Source: Tenrec ecaudatus
Taxonomy: Eukaryota > Chordata > Mammalia > Afrosoricida > Tenrecidae
Direction: 5' to 3'
NCBI RefSeq assembly: GCF_050624435.1
Contig: NC_134546.1
Coordinates: 15,337,001 to 15,401,000 of the forward strand
DNA: 64,000 nt
The stretch's first letter is position 1; each line of letters opens with the position of its first letter. The position numbers and the translations under genes are program-made. Positions 48,618-60,917 of the stretch are shown in pieces. Under the pieces are notes generated by a model. It was not told where the DNA came from, ran no database searches, and saw only the letters and a list, made by a program, of their open reading frames with translations.

Positions 48618-48808
48618 CCAGTGAGTCCGTGGTAACTCATAGTGACCCTATAGGACAGGGTAGAATTGTTCCTGTGAGGTTCTGAGATTCTTAACTCTTT
48701 ACAGGAGTAGAAAATGCCTTCTTTCTCCCATGGAGTAGCAGGTGGTTTTGAGCTGCTGACCTCATGGTGAGCAGTTCAATACATAACCACTCCACCACCA
48801 GGCTTCCT
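48618..48808 (-). repeat. AfroSINE-like SINE
   Basis: Antisense and well preserved: GGTAACTCATAGTGACCC, TATAGGACAGGGTAGAATTG, TTTACAGGAGTAGAAAATGC, GGTGGTTTTGAGCTGCTGAC, CCACTCCACCACCAGGCTTC. Confidence 0.9.
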
Positions 48809-48992
48809 CAAAGCCAGAAACACGTCTTCCCATTTCGATACCCTTGCTTCTTAAATGAGTGACTAAATTGCTTGTCCTCACTGATGAGTCAGAAACAAGA
48901 TGTTTGTTAAAATTAAAAAAAAAATGTTGGGCTTTTCTCTTTCTCCCAAGTCACTGAACTCTGTCCAACCCCCTGTCTGAGGCAGCATTCAC

Positions 48993-49158
48993 ACACTGCC
49001 CATCCAGTCAACTCCCACTCATGACGACCCTGTCGGGCTGGGCGGAACTGCCCCTGTGCGTTTCAAAACAGTAACTCTTGACAGGAGTAAACGCCTGTCT
49101 TTCTCCTGAGGAGCAGCTGATGGTTTCTACTGGAGATCTTGCAGGTCGCAGCCCCTGG
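48993..49158 (-). repeat. AfroSINE-like SINE
   Basis: Antisense: CCATCCAGTCAACTCCCACT, GGCGGAACTGCCCCTGTGCG, GACAGGAGTAAACGCC, CTGATGGTTTCTACTGGAG. The reversed head is truncated. Confidence 0.82.
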
Positions 49159-49199
49159 ATGACCCACGATGGCACACATGCACACCAAAAGCAACACCA

Positions 49200-49362
49200 A
49201 ACCCCCTTCCATCCAGTCGTGTCGATGCATGGCCACCCTGTAGGGCACGGTAGAACTGCCCCCGTGGGCTTCCTGGGCTGTTTCCTAAGAGTGGCTGATG
49301 GTTTCAGACTGCTGGCCTTGCAGGTATTAGCTCAACAGGAAGCTACTAGGCCACACACTAGT
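49200..49362 (-). repeat. AfroSINE-like SINE, body shortened
   Basis: Antisense: TTCCATCCAGTCGTGTCGAT, GGTAGAACTGCCCCCGTGGG, CTGATGGTTTCAGACTGCTG, TATTAGCTCAACAGG. Tandem to the preceding SINE in the same orientation. Confidence 0.8.
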
Positions 49363-49717
49363 CCCACTTTAACAGTCCCCTTCCAGGGGGCACGCAGGTT
49401 GGGTAAAGAGCGCGAACTTGCTGTCTGATGATGCCATTGTCCTGTTCCACTGTCCCCAACCCAGTTGATTCACAGTCTCTACTGCCCCGTTGACGCTCAG
49501 TCTCTATAGAAGGAACCTTCCCCCCTCCCCCGTGTCTTGAGACACTTCTCCCTCTTATCATTGCTCCCCTCCCTACGACTACAGACATTTTCCCTCTTTT
49601 CTTTTTTAAACATAGATTCTCTCTATCAAAAAGTCTGGACGCCACAAACAGGAAAATGTCGATTTACAATGGTGAGATCAGGAGTCACCCATAAACCATG
49701 GAGGACATATATTTTCT

Positions 49718-50557
49718 TTTTAAAATCATTTCATTGGGGCTCGCACAACTCATCACAATCCATCCATCCATCCATTGTATGTCAAGCACATTTGTACATT
49801 TGTTGCCTTCATCGTTCTCAAAACATTTGCTTTCTATTTGAGCCCTTGGTATCAGCTCATTTTCCCCATCCTCCCTGCTCCCCTCTCCCTCATGTACCTT
49901 TGATAATTTATAAATTATTTTGTCATATCTTACACTGTCTGATGTCTCCATTCACCCACTTTTCTGTTCTCTGTCCCCCAGGGAGGGGGTTATATGGAGA
50001 GCCTTGTGATCAGTTCCCCCTTTCTTCCCCACCTTCCCCTTAACTTCCTGGTATCACTACTCTCATTAGTGGTCCTGAGGGGTTTATCCGTCCTGGATTC
50101 CCTGTGTTTCCGGTTCTTATCTGTACCGGTGTACATGCTCTGGTCTAGCCGGATTTGTAAGGTAGAATTGCAATCATGTTAGTGGTGGGGGAGGAAGGAT
50201 TAAAGAGCTAGAGGAAAGTTGTATGTTTCATCATTGCTACAATGCACCCTGACTAGCTTATCTCCTCCCTGTAACCCTTCTGTGATGAGATGATGTCCAG
50301 TTGCCTACAGATGGGCTTTGAGTCTCCACTCTGTTCTTCCCCTCATTCACAATGATATGATTTTTTGTTCAGGGTCTTTGATGCCTGATACCCGATCCTT
50401 TCGCCGACACCTCGTGATCACACAGGCTGGTGTGCTTCCTCCATGTGGGCTTTGTTGCTTCTCAGCTAGATGACCACTTGTTTATCCTCAAGCCTTTAAG
50501 ACCCCAGATAGAACAAAGTATTCTTGCATTGAGGGAGTACTTGAGTAGAGGCCCAAT
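49718..50557 (-). mobile_element. L1-like retroelement 3' end with 15-bp target-site duplication
   Basis: Reversed tail and ATCATTTCATTGGGGCTCG at the left, running to TTGAGTAGAGGCCCAAT at the right. Both boundaries are fixed by a perfect 15-bp duplication GGACATATATTTTCT (49703-49717 and 50558-50572). The copy also has an internal deletion near 50510, where CCCCAGATA joins GAACAAAGTATTC. Perfect duplications of this length are typical of L1-type target-primed insertion. Confidence 0.93.
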
Positions 50558-50572
50558 GGACATATATTTTCT

Positions 50573-53500
50573 GAAACAATGTTTTTTTGCATTCCCCTCC
50601 CCTGAATCCCCCACCATAAAAACAAACAAACCACACGACTATCATAAAAAAACATTCAACCCCCTTTCATCAGACCTGTAACCCTAGTTGCAGGACGCAG
50701 GAGAGGCAACGGAAAGAAGAACATGGTAAATGACACGCAGGAAAATAATGAGGTAAATGCAGAACGAGGGCTGATCTGTGAACCAACAATACATAATCTC
50801 ATCCAAAAGGCAATTTTCGAAAGACGGGTGTGGGACCACTCCAAATCAAGGATGCATAGACTGAGAGACGAAGGAATCATAATTCCCATATGAAATGCAA
50901 GAGCTAGGACTTCATTTTTATTTGGAAAAAAATAAAACAACTAATTTTAAAAGGCCTTTGGGACTACTGAGAAAATTAGAATATGAACTGAGTTTTAGAT
51001 GATATTAGTAAGTTATTGTTGCCTGTGATAATAATATTTTGATTGTGAGGGAGAATGCCTTTAATTGTAGAAGCTACCATCTAGGTGTTGACAGATAAAG
51101 TGTCATGATTTCCAATGGTTCTTTTAATGCACACAGAGGCAGTCATGCACACATACCACATAATGCATGCAAACAGGGCACCAAAAAGCACATGTTAATG
51201 GGGGTTGAATTTGAATTTAGGTGGCGAATATCCAGGTGTTCAATATAGTATCATTTCCATTCTTTTGATATTTGAAATTTTTCTTTTAAAATCTTCCAAC
51301 TGAAACAGACAACAAAGGAAAAAGAAGACATGGGGCAATTTCTTAAATTACAAAAGAAAACGGTGCATCTCTGCAGCACTTGATCCCAGTTAGTCTGAAG
51401 CGAAAGTCTCTCGTGCTTAAAATACCGACTGTTTCAAGTGTATTCCAACCTTTACAATTTTAATTTTGCTTTATAGTGTACATATTGATGTAGTGGTGCA
51501 TGTAAACACTTCATATAACATATTGATGTAAATACTTTATAGAAAGACATGAGCAAAATTTCATATGGATAAGATGTGCCATCAAACCCATTTGGAAACC
51601 ATTCTACACTTAACTTCTCACAGGTCCAGGTACACTTCTGAATATATGTGGTTCTTAGGTGCCTTTAAACTGGTCCCAACGAATAGCAATCCCGTGTACA
51701 ACAGCCCATGGTTGGAACCACTGTGCCACTTTGTCTCATTGAGGGTCTTCTTTTACCATGACCGTCTATACATGTTAATTAACTATTATTATATATGTAT
51801 GCCAATATGTAGATGAGCAATATTGAACTTAAAACATAACACTCTCTTTGTTACGAGATAGGAGGCCTGGTGACACCAGCAGGTAAGACTTAGACTCTAA
51901 TTACAAGGTTGGTAGTTCAAACCCAGCCGTCATCCCTGGAAGAAAGGTGACACTTAGCCCTTCGGTCTTTTCCTCTGAAGCTCGCTGACCCTGGTGAGTA
52001 GCCACAAGTTCAGACACAGAACCTGAGCTCCTGGCCCTGAGACTACAGCTTCTCCAGCGGAAACTGGACCAGCAACATGAAGGTGAGGTCCAGGTTTCAT
52101 CCCACCCTCTGTGCACTTTAGAATGTGTGCCATGAATGGCGGAGCAATGCAATGATCGGACCTACGGAAACCATCACCTTAGCGGAGGGAGGTCTTGTTG
52201 ACTAGACTAGCCATTTCCAAAAATGCGATCGATCAGAAAGGAAAGAAAGCAGATGTCACCATCCTGCCTGGGAGGAGGTGCTCCTGAAAGAGGAGTTTTC
52301 GCTGAACCATGCGGACATGAGAATGCTTCCCCGCAACTCCCTATCTGGGACCTCCTTCCTGCCTCCATCCTGCCAGCGATGGGCCCTGGCTTCTTCGTAC
52401 AGTGCCAGCAGTGTTTGGTTTTTCGTGACCTTTACAGAGAAGTGACTTTTCGAGCACTGGACATGAATAAAGCGTTCTAATTGGGGTAGAATGATGTGCT
52501 TGCATCAGCCCATGGATCTGATTACCTGTGCTGCTTCCAGGATGCCTGGCCGTGGCGCCGCTCGGACACGCATCCTCCCTGCAAAGGCATATTCGCTTCT
52601 GCTGAATTAATGAGGACACGGGCAGACCACTGTCTCCAAGCTTCTTGGTGGCCTGTTTCCTGTGGGTCCCTGAACTGGTTCATGTTGGACCACTGGAACA
52701 AATTGTTCTCAGGTCGTGGTCTTTCTTTGCCTTTGCTTCCTCAGTGATTTCTCCCACCCTCTACTGGGCGAGAGAGTGGGGTGCAGTGGCTATGAACCTC
52801 GGTTCTGGGTGAGCCTCACACTGTCATCTACATAATGGAGGTAACAGGCACTACACTGTGCAGATAAATGTGATCCACTTCTGAACAATCAGCCACCCCA
52901 AACCCTATGTGGTAGTACAGGTTGAACACACAGTAGGTCTCCATGAGTCTGGTCAGTCAATGAGGCCACAGTTTCATGGTGATTCCTTGCGGGTATGGCC
53001 TTCTCATAAGCAGGGCCCTGGGAACCTCCCCTCTCTGCCTTCACCTCTCTGGGGCTGACCCGGAGAACTTCCGAAGGCCTGCCAGGTTCCCGCTGACCTT
53101 GGATCCTCATGACTTTGATCTTCCTGCATTCTGCATCCTTGCTTGTGTTGCATGAGTTTGGTCAGGGACTTATGAAATAGTACCTGACTTATGGACTTAA
53201 GTTGGGCTGGGGTAGGATGTTTCCTTGATAAGTAATTACTTCTTGATAGAAAGCTCTCTCTTACACATACATGAGTGTCACTGGATTTGTTTCTCTAGTA
53301 AACCAGGCCTAACACAGAACGAGACCAATACATATTTGACACACTGTTGAAACGCCTGAATACAAGTTACTATTATTTTTCTCTCTTCTGTGCCAAAAGT
53401 CTTTCTTGTTGACCCTCTTCCTCCTATTATATGGGTTCGACAGATTTTTCTCTTCCTGTAAATCTCAGCATACTTTCCTAAAATGCTCAAAAGATTAATA

Positions 53501-53939
53501 GTTTCTTCAGAGAAAAAGTTTCCTCCTCATCAAGATGGGTTTGGTTATTCCAGAACATCCTGAGGTTCTCTGGGTGGCATCTATTTGTAATTTCTGTTCT
53601 CTCAAATCAACAGAAAATTACGCCTCCAAGAACTCTGGAAGCTCTAGGGAGGCAAACTGCACAGTCACGACAGGGTTAGGCTTCAAACGAAAGTCTCTAG
53701 CAAATTTCACACTCAAAGCAGTGGGTGTACAAGTCTAGGGGAAGGACAAGCCTGGAGCCTCACAGATCTCTGTGTGTGCTTTTAGACATTCAAATATGTT
53801 ACCTACAGCCAGGAGGATCACATAAATGATGGTCACACTGGAATACTTTTGAAAATGAAAAGAGATAGTAATACTTAAGAAAATTATGATTAAAAATCCT
53901 TATTAACTATCACATTGCTTTATTGTACTGGAAAATCAG
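50573..53939. other. Intergenic, mostly unrecognised, with one partial SINE
   Basis: A partial sense SINE head lies at 51861-51955 (GGAGGCCTGGTGACACCAGC, GGTTGGTAGTTCAAACCC). The rest has no gene that I can support; open frames around 51901-52747 overlap on both strands and lack domains. Confidence 0.45.
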
Positions 53940-54614
53940 TTGTTGTTGTTGTTGTTGTTGTTGTTGTTAGAGGCCATCTGGTCAGTTCCAAGTCAGTGAC
54001 CTTTGTACAAGATGTACAGTGACATCTGCCCGGTTCTGACCCGCCTCAAGATTGTTGCAGCCATGCCAGTCCATCTCCCGAGGCCCTTCCTCTCTTTCGC
54101 TGATGGTCTGCTTTAGCAAGCGTAAGGGACTGTTCTCTCCTGACAGTGCCCAAAGTAAACGTGATGGAGACTTCTCATCTTTGCTTCTGGGGGACGTTCT
54201 AGCTGGACTCCTTGCAGGGCAGATTTCTTTGTTCTTCTGCGGTCCACGGCTCTTTCAATGGCCTTTGCCAGCCCCATCATTCAAATGCATCACTGCTTCT
54301 GTGGCTTCACTTATTCATTGTCCAAAGCCCAGCTTTCACAGGCATGGGAGGTGATGAAAGAGACCATGGCTTAGGTCAGTCCCGCCTTGGTCGGCAAAGT
54401 GACACCCTTGCTCTCAAACACTTCAAAGAGGGGTCTTGGGCAGCAGGTTTGCCCCAAGGAACACATCCTTTGATTTCATAACTGTTGCCTCCATGAGAAT
54501 TGATTGTGCATCCAAGCACAATGAAACTCTTGACAACATCAATCTTTTCTCCGTTAATCACGATGTTGTCTGTTGATCCAATTATGAGGATTCAGGTTTT
54601 CTTTAAATTGTGTT

Positions 54615-54808
54615 AGGAGGCCTGGTAGTGTTGTAGGCTACGTCTTGGGCTGCTAACCCCAAGGTCAGAAGTTCAAAACCACCATCACAGGGGAGAGAGA
54701 AGGCTTTCTTCTCCAACAAAGAGTTACAGTCTTAGAAACACACAGGGGTAGCTCTTCCCTGTCCTGCAGGGCCACTGTGCAGCAGAATCAACTTCATGGC
54801 AGCGAGCT
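54615..54808 (+). repeat. AfroSINE-like SINE in RTE
   Basis: Sense: AGGAGGCCTGGTAGTGTTG, GGGCTGCTAACCCCAAGG, GGTCAGAAGTTCAAAACC, AAGAGTTACAGTCTTAG, GTCCTGCAGGGCCACTG. The RTE resumes with CATCTATACTGGAGGCTGC. Confidence 0.9.
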
Positions 54809-55637
54809 GCCATCTATACTGGAGGCTGCAGTCTTTGGGCATCACTATCAGCAGCAAAAGCGTCCAGTCTCCTTCGTGTTGGACAAGCAGGCTTGCAGTT
54901 TCTGCATATTCAGGTTGTGAATGTGCCTTCCTCCACTCCTGATGCCACACTCTTCACATAACCCAGCGTCTCACATTACTTACTCATCAGATGGATGGGA
55001 TGAGATGAAAGGGTACAGCCCTGTGCCCACCTTTACTGGGTCGAAGCCAGGAGCTGTTCCCTTGGCTGGTCGAGTGACTGCTTCGTGATCCATGTCCGGG
55101 CTCCCATGACCACAACGAAGGGTCCTTGGTATTCCTGTTCTTCTCAGTGCTACCCATACTTCGTTGTGATCCACACAGTTGGATGCCTTCACACAAGTGA
55201 TCAACCAGAAGTAAGCATCTTTCTGGTATTCTTTTTCAGTCAAGCTCTATCTACTGTCAGCAATGATGTCCTTTGTGTTATGTTTGCTTCTGGACCTGGT
55301 TTGAATTTCTGGTAGCTCCTTGTCAATGTACGGCTGCAACTATCTGCATTATCTTCAGCAAAATTTTACGTGTATGTGACATGCATTATATTATTTGATC
55401 ATTTCCACACTCTATTGAGTCACCTTTGCAATTGGACACAATATGAATCTCTTCTAGTTAGCCAGGGAGTTATATTCCAGATTTCTTGGCATAGATGAAT
55501 AAGTGCTTCATCAGTTTGTTGAAGCATTTCTATTGGGATTCCATACGTCCCTGGAGCCTACTTTCTTGTGAATACTTTCCATGTAACTTGGACGTCTTTG
55601 TTGCAAATACTATCAGTTCTATATCATATGTAGAAAT

Positions 55638-55832
55638 GGTGGGCTCGAATGGCACAGTGGTTCCGTGTTGGGCTGCTAACCACAAGGTCTGCAGTTTGAG
55701 ACCACCAGCTGCTCATGGGAGAACGATGGTCTTCTACTCCTGTAAACAGTTAGTCTTGGCAACCCACAGAGGCAGGTCTACCCTGCCCTGTAAGGTCTCT
55801 ACAAGTTGCTGTTGACTTGATGGCAGTTTGAG
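55638..55832 (+). repeat. AfroSINE-like SINE in RTE
   Basis: Sense: GGGCTCGAATGGCACAGTGG, TTGGGCTGCTAACCACAAGG, TCTGCAGTTTGAGACCACC, CGATGGTCTTCTACTCC, and the end TTGACTTGATGGCAG. Confidence 0.9.
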
Positions 55833-56184
55833 AAATGGTAGACTGTCGACCATCCTCTGTGGTACAATAACTCTGTATATTCCTTCCACTGTATACTGAT
55901 GCTTCTTGCATTGTTCAATATTTTTCCATAAGTGCTTTATTATTACAAGCCGAGGCTTGCATTTTTCTTTAGTTCTTTCATTTTGATAGATGCTGGGCAT
56001 CCTCTTCTGCCTTTGGTTTTCTAACTCCAGATCTTTGCACATTATATTGTAATTGTTATTGCAAAGTATAAGGAAAGACTTGACTTTGTCTTCGTAAGCT
56101 CCCTTTTGAACATGACTATTTAGCTCTTTTACTTCACCATTTCTGCCATTTGCTTGGGCCCTTCTATGTTCAGGAGCAAGTTTT

Positions 56185-56905
56185 GTTTTTTTTTAAACAT
56201 TTTATTAGGGGCTCATGCAACTCTTATCACAATCCATACATATACATACATCAATTATATAAGGCACATTTGTACATTCTTTTCCCTAATCATTTTCTTT
56301 TTTTTCTCCTCTTTTCTTTTTTTACATGTTATTAGGGGCTCATACAACTCTTATCACAATCCATACATATACATACATCAATTGTATAAAGCACATCTGC
56401 ACATTCCCTGCCCCAATCATTCTCAAAGCATTTGCACTCCTCTTAAGCCGTTTACATCAGGTCCTCTTTTATTTCCCCTCCCTCCCCTATCCCCCCTCCC
56501 TCATGTGCCCTTGGTAATTTATACATTGTTATTTTGTCATATCTTGCCCTATCCGGAGTCTCCCTTCCCCTCCTTCTCTGCCATCCATCTCCCTGGGAGG
56601 AGGTCACATGTGTATCCTTGTAATCAGTTCCCCCTTTCCAACCCACTCACCTTCCACTCTCCCAGCATCGCCACTCACACCCTTGGTTCTGAAGGTATCA
56701 TCCACTCTGGATTCCCTGTGCCTCCAGCCCCCATATGCACCAGTGTACAGCCTCTGCCCTATCCAGCCCTGCAAGGTAGAATTCGGATCATGGTAGTTGG
56801 GGGGAGGAAGCATCCAGGATCTGGGGGAAAGCTGTGTTCTTCATCGGTACTACATCGCACCCTGACTGACCCATCTCCTCTCCTGAACCCCTCTATGAGG
56901 GGATC
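56185..56905 (-). mobile_element. L1-like retroelement, 3' end present twice, 14-bp target-site duplication
   Basis: Left part 56185-56315 is a 130-bp reversed 3' end. From about 56318 a second reversed 3' end starts and continues to 56905. The whole block is bracketed by a perfect 14-bp duplication CAGGAGCAAGTTTT (56171-56184 and 56906-56919), so both parts entered together or the second entered the tail of the first. The target is the RTE at 53940-58190. Confidence 0.92.
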
Positions 56906-57259
56906 CAGGAGCAAGTTTTAAAGTCTCTTCTGAGACTCCACTTTGACCGTTCTTTCTGGTCTTTTAAATGATCTTTTAATATCTTTGGTTTGAAGGTCTG
57001 GATGTCATTCTACAGCTCCTCGGGTCTTCTGTCAAACCTGGTCTTGAGATCTTTTCTAACTTGATGTGGGATATACTCAAGGCTGTATATACTCAAAGCT
57101 GTGCAAAGCTCTTTTACTTTTCTTTGACCTCAGCCTGAATTTACATATGAGCAATTGATGGTCTGTTCCGTAGTCAGCTCCTGGCTTTGCTGTGGTTGCT
57201 GCTATTTAGATTCTCCATGATCCCTTCCCACAGAATACAATTCCTGTATATTCCATCTG

Positions 57260-57390
57260 ATGGAGAAAGAAAAGTCTTTCTATTCTTGTAAAGATTTACA
57301 GTCTCAGTAACCCACCACGGCTGGTCTACCCTGTCCAATTGGGTCGCTACGAGTTGGAATTAACTCGATGGCAATGAGTTTATTTTGGTT
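57260..57390 (+). repeat. Partial AfroSINE-like SINE in RTE
   Basis: Body only: GGAGAAAGAAAAGTCTTTC, AAAGATTTACAGTCTCAG, GGTCGCTACGAGTTGGAATT, ACTCGATGGCAATGAGTTT. Confidence 0.85.
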
Positions 57391-58290
57391 ATGGATAGTC
57401 CATCTGGACAGGCCCACACGTACAGTTGTTGAAAACATCATTTGAAATCCTTGGCCTTGTAAAAATCTATTAGGCGATCTCCAGCTTCATGTCTGTCACC
57501 AAGGTCATATTTTCAAACTGCTGTACCTTCTTCTTTGGTTCCACATTTTGTATCTCAATTGTCGATACTTATCAACGAATCTCGATGGTATGTTTGATCA
57601 ATTTCAGACTGAAGACATTGGCAGAATTCGTCAGGTTCTTTATCACTAGCATTAGTGGTTGGTGGGTAAGTTTGTAGTAAATATTACCCGATCACAGAAA
57701 GTATTGTATTTCAAGATGGTGCTTTCAATGTGCTTTTCCACAATGGACGTGCTACCATTCCTCTTGGAGTGATCATTGCCAACGTAGTAAACTACCATCA
57801 TCTGACTCAAAAGGACCAACAACTGCCCATTTCAGACACAATGTCTAGGATTCTAATCTTTATGAATCCCATTTCCTTTGTGAATGACTTCGAGTTTTCC
57901 TAGATTCCTGCTTCGTATATTCCACTTTCTGATTATTAATGGTTGCCGGCAGCTGCTTCTTCTCATTTTAAGTAAAGCTCTGTCAGCCAGTGATGGTGCC
58001 AAAATCTTTACTCCATCCCCCTCGTTTTGAGCCACTCTACTTTGAGAAGGCATCTCTGCCTCAGGTATGTTTTGAGTGCTTTCCGGCCTGCGGGGCTCAT
58101 CTTTGGGCACTGCATCTGACAATATTCTGCTGCTAGTTAAGGCTTTCAATGGCTAATTCCTCAGAAGTGGAAAGTCTGTTCTTCATAGTCTGTTCTTATC
58201 TGGAAGCTACTCCAAACTGAAAAATAAAACAACGTACTGCTATCAAGCTACTAGCAAACTAGTAATAAGGCTGTGTTCAAAACAAACTAA

Positions 58291-58400
58291 CTTCAGTTGA
58301 TGATTCCAACTCAGTGACATTTTAGGACATGGTAGAACTGTCCCTGTGGATTTCCAAGATTATAATTCTTCCAGGGAGTAGAAAGCCTTGTCTTTCCCTC
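58291..58400 (-). repeat. Partial AfroSINE-like SINE
   Basis: Antisense body: TTGATGATTCCAACTCAGTG, TGGTAGAACTGTCCCTGTGG, GGGAGTAGAAAGCCTTG. Head missing. A further tail fragment (CCCTGGAATCAACTCGTTGG) is at 58830. Confidence 0.8.
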
Positions 58401-58410
58401 TTATTCCAAA

Positions 58411-60427
58411 CTATTTTCCAAAAATAAAACTGTTTCTAACACCTTAAAAATAGCGAATGTATCGTCATTCAAAATTTAGAATTCCATTATAGGTGTTTTG
58501 AATATTAAAAATAACATAAGCAGAATAGATATTCTTGGCATATACTCTTAATTTTACCTTTTACTTGGTCTCTTAGTCATCGATGTTCTCATTCTGTGAT
58601 ATTAGTATCATACTAAAGAATGCATTTTCTTCAAGATGTTCTTATTTTTAATTTCTTCAAACAATTAACCACCGTCTTCTTCAAAGTCCAGGTTTGCAGT
58701 TCATGATTTTCAAATGGGTTGTATCTTCATTTGACTTTCTTCTGTAGAACATAATACTTTTAAAGGTGAGAAACAGATAATGCTGTTTACCTAAATTTAT
58801 AATCTAAGAAAATCTCTATATAGTTGCTATGCCCTGGAATCAACTCGTTGGCAGTGGGTAGGTTGGTATAGAAAATGTAGAGACAATTTTGCTTAATGAA
58901 GGCTATTCCAAAATCTATTTCCTTTTGTATGAAATTAGAACAATACTTCAGCCTAAATATTTGCAGAGGTAGTATTGTTTACTTCTATGCAGACTGTTCG
59001 TTATTAACAAATGATTTTTCTCCATACATATTCATCAAATTCAAGTTGTTCTTATTTAGAGTCTCTGGAGTCTTTCAACAAAGTGTTTCAGATGCTGGAA
59101 AATTATAGCTCTGATCAATTTAATTAAATTCAAATACAGGATATAAAGTTCTCTAATTATAAATAGAAATTTCATAAAATGATTCTTTCTATACAAACAA
59201 ATATTTCAAAGCCCTGTTATAAAATGTCAGTCTTGAAATTCCCTCATTTAATTCATTTAGTCCCCCTCTTGTTTTATTGGGGTACATATTTATGTTTTGT
59301 GTTTGCAAGCTTTGTTTCAATATTTGTAATCTGATTAAAAAAAACACCCCAAACATAAGTTGTTTGGTTGTCATAGTTGCTGAATATTTGAATTAATGAC
59401 TTCAAACTATTTATGTATGCAACTAAAATTTAGAGGACTCCACATTCAATAAGACTGTAAGACACGATGATTCAGAAAGTAGTTCTTCAAAGGAACAAAC
59501 TTATCTGAATATGATTGATAATAGAGAGTCAAGACAGAGAGCACACGCTGCATTGCTCTCAGCTTTTCTCTTTTTAATAGTCAGCTATCTTTTCAAAATG
59601 TGTACTTGTGTTTCTCCATGGCTCTATAAAGTATTCATAAGTGTCTACCACTTCATCTTCTATTTGGTCTGTTAGAATATCGAAAGTCTGGTTATAATCA
59701 CACACTATGGGTGTCACAAAACTAGTCCTAGGCATGCTTCCACTCTACAGGGTTCTAAATTTAACAAGAACATGGGTTTTGCCATAATGTTGCACCCCTT
59801 TAAATTTTGGATTATTCACACACCCACACAAAAGAATTTCATCTTCAATGTTGGCTTTACTGCTTGAATTTACAATAATGTCATCCGCACTAATGCTGTT
59901 GGCCTTTGCTCGAATGAACTTCCTAAAGCTTTACTATGATCCCCTAGAATTGTTTAACAAACGTTCAAACCATTATCAAAATCGACTCAATTGATTTTCA
60001 GTTAGAAGCATCGGATGATGCCAATTTGTTCCTCTCCCCTGCCTCCCCACCCCCCATCACTGATCTCTGGTTGATTCCCAATCATTGCACCTCCAGGGCT
60101 GTGAAACGGTGGCTGGTGTGTCTGAGATGTGGTTAGCAGCCCATCCCCAAACCAGGGCTTCATACACTAATGCATTTTTTACACTAAAAACATAATAATG
60201 GAGACAACACATAAATAGCTATTGCTTCCTTTGTTTGTACACACCCCAGCCCTTCAGATTAAAGCAGAGTCACATGCATTTGGGAGAACAGTCATTTGAT
60301 ACACTTTCTTCAGTTGGACATGGGAAATCAGGCCCAAACTTTTTAGCATCACGTTTTGGAGTTCAGGTGGACATCCTGCATCATTGTGCTTTCATTTGGC
60401 CCGTGATGTCATTATAGGGCTCTAAAA
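58411..60427. other. AT-rich intergenic DNA, nothing recognised
   Basis: No gene, RNA gene or bounded repeat seen apart from the SINE tail fragment near 58830. A C-rich run is at 60035-60055. Confidence 0.5.
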
Positions 60428-60532
60428 AACCCACTGCCATTGGGAGGATTCCCACTCATAGATAACTCAGTATTGAAGGGGTTGTAAATCTTGATGGGAA
60501 CAGATCCCTGCAAATTTGGTGGGTTTGAACTT
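60428..60532 (-). repeat. Partial, diverged AfroSINE-like SINE
   Basis: Antisense: CCACTGCCATTGGGAGGATT, CCCACTCATAG, TTGTAAATCTTGATGGGAAC, GTGGGTTTGAAC. Lies about 110 bp before the HSBP1 retrocopy. Confidence 0.65.
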
Positions 60533-60644
60533 TATCAATGTCCTTAAAAAAAGGTACTTTTCAAAAACTCATTTCTACAAAGGGGTTTTATGACATCAAC
60601 ATTTTCAAAGGGCACCTAAGAAATATTAAAATAAACAGAGGTAC

Positions 60645-60917
60645 GTGATGGTCCGAGACCCCACAGCCAAGCTGGGAACTGGAGAGACGGTTGAGACCAA
60701 CCCCAAGAGCATGCAGGAGCTCACCTCCGCGGTCCACACAGAGTTGCAACAGATGGAGGATAAATTCCAGACCTTGTCCAACCAGGTCACTGGGAGAATG
60801 GATGACATGAGGAGTCGCATCGATGACCTTGAGAAGAACGTCGCCGGCCTCATGACTCAGGCAGAGGTGGTAGAGCTGGAAGGCAAGAACGAGATCCTGG
60901 ACACACAGAAACGCTGA
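60645..60917 (+). pseudogene. HSBP1 retrocopy with an intact open frame
   Basis: HSBP1 is a small coiled-coil protein of about 76 residues that binds the trimerisation domain of heat shock factor 1 and dampens its activity. The frame here is open for 90 codons and contains the HSBP1 core without introns: [34 protein letters not shown]. It ends DTQKR then TGA. The parental start Met codon reads ACG, so the frame survives only because of an in-frame upstream ATG at 60645 that adds about 14 residues from former 5'UTR. Several core residues differ from the parental family pattern. The 3' side (to about 61070) looks like HSBP1 3'UTR and ends in an A-rich stretch with AATAAATAAA near 61051. A processed pseudogene is the default reading; an expressed retrogene cannot be excluded. 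Confidence 0.9.

Larger units (their letters stand above)
53940..58190 (-). mobile_element. Nearly full-length RTE (BovB-like) LINE with nested insertions
   Basis: The reversed 3' tail is a (GTT)n run at 53941-53969 followed by AGAGGCCATCTGGTCAGTTCC. The ORF is then traced in antisense through the block CCATGAGAATTGATTGTGCA (54492), the reverse-transcriptase part near 54950-55250 (minus strand KASNCVDHNEVWVALRRTG) and the N-terminal endonuclease part to about 58190. After removing SINEs (54615-54808, 55638-55832, 57260-57390) and the L1-like insert (56185-56905), about 3 kb remain, close to a complete RTE of about 3.2 kb. Stops and frameshifts show that it is inactive. Confidence 0.82.

Noticed and set aside
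56154-56921. 255-codon plus-strand open frame as a gene
   Set aside because: It is the antisense of the C/T-rich L1-like 3' ends. The repetitive content (the same words twice) and the target duplication explain it fully.
60010-60170. Additional antisense SINE
   Set aside because: GTGGTTAGCAGCCCATCCCC and CCAGGGCTTCAT recall the SINE head, but the body is missing and the order is uncertain.
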